Assembly (NCBI GenBank): GCA_025355935.1
Contig: JANXYS010000134.1
Span: 1 to 9,857 of the forward strand
Reading direction: 5' to 3'
Source: Chitinophagales bacterium
GTDB taxonomy: Bacteria; Bacteroidota; Bacteroidia; Chitinophagales; Chitinophagaceae
DNA length: 9,857 bases
Shown here: piece by piece, positions 7,438 to 9,857 of the stretch
Position numbering within the stretch: position 1 is the stretch's first letter
Layout: each line of letters opens with the position of its first letter
Notes under the pieces: generated by a model
Seen by the model: only the letters and a program-made list of their open reading frames with translations
What the model was told of the DNA's origin: nothing
Databases searched by the model: none
Position numbers and translations under genes: made by a program

Positions 7438-8541
7438 TTAAGAATAAACAGTTCTGTTGCTGCACATCAGCCCAAAAGCATCAATACATTTGCTGCAGGC
7501 AACCGGGATATCTTTTGCCAGTCGATGCCGGTCTCTGAAATCTGTGAATGCATCTGACCTGAATATCTCTAGTGGGTCATCATACAATATGTTCCCGTAT
7601 ACAATCGGCGGGCTCGTTTGCGTTTCTCCAAAGAGGGTAAAGGGAGTTGTTACTGCCAGGAAATCGCATGGAGATACATTACCGTTATAATTAACGAAAA
7701 AGTTTTCTACTGCCTGGCATCCTTTTAATTTAGGTTTAGTTAAAGGCAACTCAAGCATTTGTCCATTGATCGAGGCATTGCGAATACTGCGCTCAAAGAT
7801 TTCCTCCACTTCAGCATTTCCCTCCCGGGAATAAAGAACCATATCGCGATTCTCTTGTGTAAAGGATAAAAGATTACTTACATAAACTGTTTTGACGCCG
7901 TACCTGTTTACCATATTAATAAGATCAGGAAGTTGGTGGATATTTCTTTTATGTGCCACGAAGGTAACGGCAACTTTATCTCGGAGTTTAGAGGTAGATA
8001 GACGGTCGAGAGCCAACAAAATCTTTTCGAAATCAACTCCATTTTTGAATTGTTCCACAACTTCTTTAGTGGTGCCGTCAACAGAAATGTTCATTTCGGT
8101 AATTGGGTAACTCTGGAGTTTTAAAATTTTTTCTGGTGTAAGCTGCATTGCATTGGAAAGAAAAGGAAACTTCAGGTCCGGATTTATTTTGAGAAGATAA
8201 TCCATCATTGTAAACAGGTCTTTGTTTATAATGGCTTCAAATGTGGAAAATACAAAAAAGCTGCTTTTTTTTATCATTGGAGCCAGCCTGTCTGCAAGAA
8301 TCTGAAATTCATTAAAAAGGATAATCTTAGTTACTCCGTCTTTAATTTCAGTACCGTAATTAGTGATAAAACAATGTTTGCATTGTAAATTACAAGCCGA
8401 GACTGTTTGCAGAATAATAGTAGCAGGGCTGTTGGAATAATACTTTTTTACCCCCAAAAATGCCCGGCTGAAGAATTCGTTTTTAGGGATGCGGGATAGT
8501 TTATTATAATAAATCTTTATGTTCTTTAAGAACGACCCCAT
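7438..8541 (-). CDS. Radical SAM/SPASM domain protein of unknown substrate
   Basis: The 367-residue protein carries the radical SAM iron-sulfur motif CNLQCKHC (Cys50, 54, 57, CX3CX2C). The usual glycine-rich GGEP segment is replaced by a divergent STFEAIINKDLF (99-110) that keeps only the Glu. NISVDGTTKEVVEQF (151-165) is the typical middle strand. A C-terminal SPASM-type region has Cys275, 292, 349, 352 and 360, with the familiar YGNILYDDPLEIF spacer. Such enzymes use SAM to make a 5'-deoxyadenosyl radical and bind an auxiliary cluster; many modify peptides or enzymes, others small molecules. No precursor-peptide-like small gene is visible nearby, so peptide maturation is not supported. It is the first gene of a pair with the acyltransferase (30 bp apart). 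The ATG at 8541 has a GAGGAG site 3 bp upstream. Confidence 0.88.
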   Translation of the reverse strand: MGSFLKNIKIYYNKLSRIPKNEFFSRAFLGVKKYYSNSPATIILQTVSACNLQCKHCFITNYGTEIKDGVTKIILFNEFQILADRLAPMIKKSSFFVFSTFEAIINKDLFTMMDYLLKINPDLKFPFLSNAMQLTPEKILKLQSYPITEMNISVDGTTKEVVEQFKNGVDFEKILLALDRLSTSKLRDKVAVTFVAHKRNIHQLPDLINMVNRYGVKTVYVSNLLSFTQENRDMVLYSREGNAEVEEIFERSIRNASINGQMLELPLTKPKLKGCQAVENFFVNYNGNVSPCDFLAVTTPFTLFGETQTSPPIVYGNILYDDPLEIFRSDAFTDFRDRHRLAKDIPVACSKCIDAFGLMCSNRTVYS

Positions 8542-8544
8542 TTA

Positions 8545-8550
8545 CTCCTC
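8545..8550 (-). promoter_or_regulatory. Strong Shine-Dalgarno site for the radical SAM gene
   Basis: GAGGAG on the minus strand stands 3 bp before the ATG at 8541-8539. It is the clearest Shine-Dalgarno-like sequence in the window; most other genes here have none, as is common in Bacteroidota. It supports the chosen start. Confidence 0.6.
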
Positions 8551-8558
8551 ATTTAAAG

Positions 8559-8567
8559 CGCAAGATA
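8559..8567 (-). promoter_or_regulatory. Candidate -7 element for the radical SAM-acyltransferase operon
   Basis: On the minus strand TATCTTGCG resembles TAnnTTTGC lacking one T, 17 bp upstream of the ATG. The region where a -33 element would lie is occupied by the nested inverted repeat at 8572-8617 and contains no TTG. Confidence 0.4.
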
Positions 8568-8571
8568 ATGC

Positions 8572-8617
8572 ATTAAAGGCGTTTTAATTTCCATTAAAAC
8601 TGTGGAAATCCTTTAAT
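8572..8617. repeat. Nested inverted repeat in the divergent intergenic region
   Basis: The outer arms ATTAAAGG (8572-8579) and CCTTTAAT (8610-8617) are perfect inverted copies. Inside them GTTTTAAT (8581-8588) and ATTAAAAC (8593-8600) form a perfect 8-bp stem with a TTCC loop. A third, mutually exclusive pair is ATTTCCA (8587-8593) with TGGAAAT (8603-8609). It begins 4 bp upstream of the -7-like motif of the minus-strand operon, a position suited to an operator or activator site. There is no T tract or GC-rich stem, so it is not a terminator. Confidence 0.6.
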
Positions 8618-8687
8618 ATAGTTAATAGTACATTGGTGTGATTTGTTGGCATGGATTTTACGTCTTCCCGATATAAACACCACATTA

Positions 8688-9587
8688 ATGAAACAATTCA
8701 ACTTTGTTATTGCAGCTCTGGCGGTTGCATTCGTATTTGTGAAATGTACCGGCGATGAGAAAATGAACCAATCAACCCAGGTTGTTACAACTACCGGGCA
8801 TAAAGCTCATAAAGCGCCGATAGTCCACCGTAAATCTCCGGTAATAACATATAAACTGGATACAGCCAAGACGTGGTTTGCTGCGAATAAAGATCTTACG
8901 ACGGAACAGTTACGAGTTTTAACGGCAGTAAATCGTACGGATGATGCAAATCTTAAAACATTGAAGACGATCATTGTCCCATCTGATCTAACAGGTGACG
9001 TTGAAAACTATTTACCTTTTCCTGTTAATGTTCCCTCGTTAAAGGAAATTGATAAGATCTTATTATTTTCTTATCCAACCCAAACATTTGCTGCATACGA
9101 GAACGGCGACCTTGTGTATACCGGCCCTACCAATATGGGTAGGAAAAAAGATCCAACTCCAGCCGGGCTGTATTTTACGAACTGGAAGGCAGAACAAACA
9201 ACCAGTACCTTTAACGATGAGTGGGATTTGAAGTGGAATTTTAATATTGAAAATAAAGAAGGTATAGGATTTCATCAGTATGTACTTCCCGGTTATCCCG
9301 CATCTCATAGTTGTCTCAGGCTGAAAGAGGAGGATGCGAAATTTTTATATGATTGGGCTGATCAATGGGAATTGAAGGGTACGGATGATATCCTGGCAAA
9401 GGGCACACCTGTGATTGTATTTGGAGCCTATAAATTCGACGGTCCGAAACCCTGGCTGCAACTGGCTGGCGATCCTGCGGCTCTTAAATTAACAGCGGAG
9501 GATATTAACGCCACTGTAGGTGAATATCTGCCAAAAATATTGGAGGCTCAGTCAGCACGACAAGAATTTTTCGCAAATAAAAAGTAA
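8688..9587 (+). CDS. L,D-transpeptidase (YkuD family), probable envelope protein
   Basis: The 299-residue product has a C-terminal YkuD-type catalytic domain. The core is IDKILLFSYPTQTFAAYENG (121-140), a PTPAGLYF turn (157-164), His196 in GIGFHQYV and the active-site SHSCLRL (206-212) with His207, Cys209 and Arg211. Such enzymes cross-link peptidoglycan stems through 3-3 bonds or attach proteins to the wall, acting in the periplasm. The N-terminus is a short basic MKQ followed by a hydrophobic stretch to residue 18 and Cys20, then a polar low-complexity linker. This is a signal peptide and possibly a lipoprotein signal, although Lys at -1 of the Cys is unusual. Residues 79-98 (VNRTDDANL..IIVP) resemble the conserved segment preceding the catalytic domain in Bacteroidota members. 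The ATG at 8688 is preferred over the in-frame TTG at 8643 because it places the signal sequence at the N-terminus. A bidirectional terminator follows. Confidence 0.9.
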   Translation: MKQFNFVIAALAVAFVFVKCTGDEKMNQSTQVVTTTGHKAHKAPIVHRKSPVITYKLDTAKTWFAANKDLTTEQLRVLTAVNRTDDANLKTLKTIIVPSDLTGDVENYLPFPVNVPSLKEIDKILLFSYPTQTFAAYENGDLVYTGPTNMGRKKDPTPAGLYFTNWKAEQTTSTFNDEWDLKWNFNIENKEGIGFHQYVLPGYPASHSCLRLKEEDAKFLYDWADQWELKGTDDILAKGTPVIVFGAYKFDGPKPWLQLAGDPAALKLTAEDINATVGEYLPKILEAQSARQEFFANKK

Positions 9588-9588
9588 T

Positions 9589-9619
9589 AAAAAACCTCAG
9601 CTTAAGACTGAGGTTTTTT
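9589..9619. terminator. Bidirectional terminator between two convergent genes
   Basis: AAAAAACCTCAG (9589-9600) pairs with CTGAGGTTTTTT (9608-9619) around a CTTAAGA loop. The six-T and six-A flanks make it a terminator in both directions, serving the L,D-transpeptidase gene on the plus strand and the YtxH-type gene on the minus strand. It lies directly after the first stop (9587) and ends 4 bp before the other. Confidence 0.9.
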
Positions 9620-9623
9620 CATT

Positions 9624-9857
9624 TTAATAAGTTCCCCTCATCGTTGTTACATCCGGATTGTCAACCGAAAAGTCAGACTCTTCCAGGCTTGAAAACGATT
9701 GATCGGCAATATTTTCTACTCCCGCGCGTACACCATCAATACTATCAGCAAACTTGTCAGCAAGTTCATTCCATCCTTCGCGAATACTATCACCAGCTGC
9801 TGAAAGTTTTCTCCTTGTTTTCCATCCTTTCTGGGGTGCGTACAAGATGCCAATAAT
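9624..9857 (-). CDS. YtxH domain-containing protein, C-terminal part (gene runs off the window)
   Basis: The frame is open from the window edge (9857) to a TAA at 9626-9624, giving 77 residues. It starts within IIGILYAPQKGWKTRRKL, which matches the YtxH-family pattern of a hydrophobic segment running into a LxAPxxGxxTRxxL motif, followed by an amphipathic helical region (SIREGWNELADKFADSIDG) and an acidic tail. YtxH proteins are small membrane-anchored proteins sometimes linked to general stress; their biochemical role is unknown. The TTG at 9845 is the Leu codon inside the motif, not a start; the true start lies beyond the window. Confidence 0.75.
   Translation of the reverse strand: MIGILYAPQKGWKTRRKLSAAGDSIREGWNELADKFADSIDGVRAGVENIADQSFSSLEESDFSVDNPDVTTMRGTY

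Noticed and set aside
7892..8110. Plus-strand small open frame opposite the radical SAM gene, considered as a possible peptide precursor
   Set aside because: It lies wholly inside the enzyme gene on the opposite strand, has no leader/core pattern, and lacks a ribosome binding site.
5007..8541. A complete capsule or O-antigen locus
   Set aside because: Only a flippase and an acyltransferase are present; there are no glycosyltransferases, polymerase, sugar-nucleotide operon or export genes beside them, and the two genes converge rather than form one operon.
8643..8687. TTG start giving a 314-residue L,D-transpeptidase
   Set aside because: It would put 15 residues before a clear basic-hydrophobic signal sequence; the ATG at 8688 is the better start.

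Overview
The window looks like a piece of a Bacteroidota chromosome, probably from the Chitinophagales/Sphingobacteriales side. The DNA is AT-rich. The first gene encodes an outer-membrane beta-barrel protein of a TonB-receptor-like type common in this phylum. L31 is the zinc-free type B form, and a GlmU-like protein of the type seen in Bacteroidota is present. Several genes are preceded by TATCTT-like -7 elements rather than strong Shine-Dalgarno sites. The family-level placement is inference.

Layout, left to right. Bases 1-315 hold a perfect 111-bp inverted repeat with a 93-bp spacer. It starts at the first base of the window and folds back inside the first gene, so it is most likely a contig-end artefact. 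It hides the true 5' part of the outer-membrane gene (to 2032). A terminator separates this gene from yajQ (2101-2592). Next come the type B L31 gene rpmE (2709-2993) with its own strong terminator, a GlmU-family protein with a left-handed beta-helix (3109-4146), and triosephosphate isomerase tpiA (4229-4990). A polysaccharide flippase follows tpiA after 16 bp (5007-6302).

On the minus strand, a radical SAM/SPASM protein (8541-7438) and a membrane acyltransferase of the acyltransferase-3 family (7407-6244) form a likely two-gene operon. It runs towards the flippase, and the two converging genes overlap by 59 bp. The intergenic region upstream of the radical SAM gene carries a nested inverted repeat next to a -7-like motif. 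On its other side lies a plus-strand L,D-transpeptidase gene (8688-9587). This converges on a truncated YtxH-type gene at the window end, with a shared bidirectional terminator between them.

Functionally this is a housekeeping stretch (yajQ, rpmE, tpiA) next to cell-envelope genes: outer-membrane barrel, GlmU-like sugar activation, flippase, O-acyltransferase and L,D-transpeptidase. No CRISPR array, transposase, rRNA, tRNA or obvious defence system was seen. The least explained unit is the radical SAM-acyltransferase pair with its structured upstream region.
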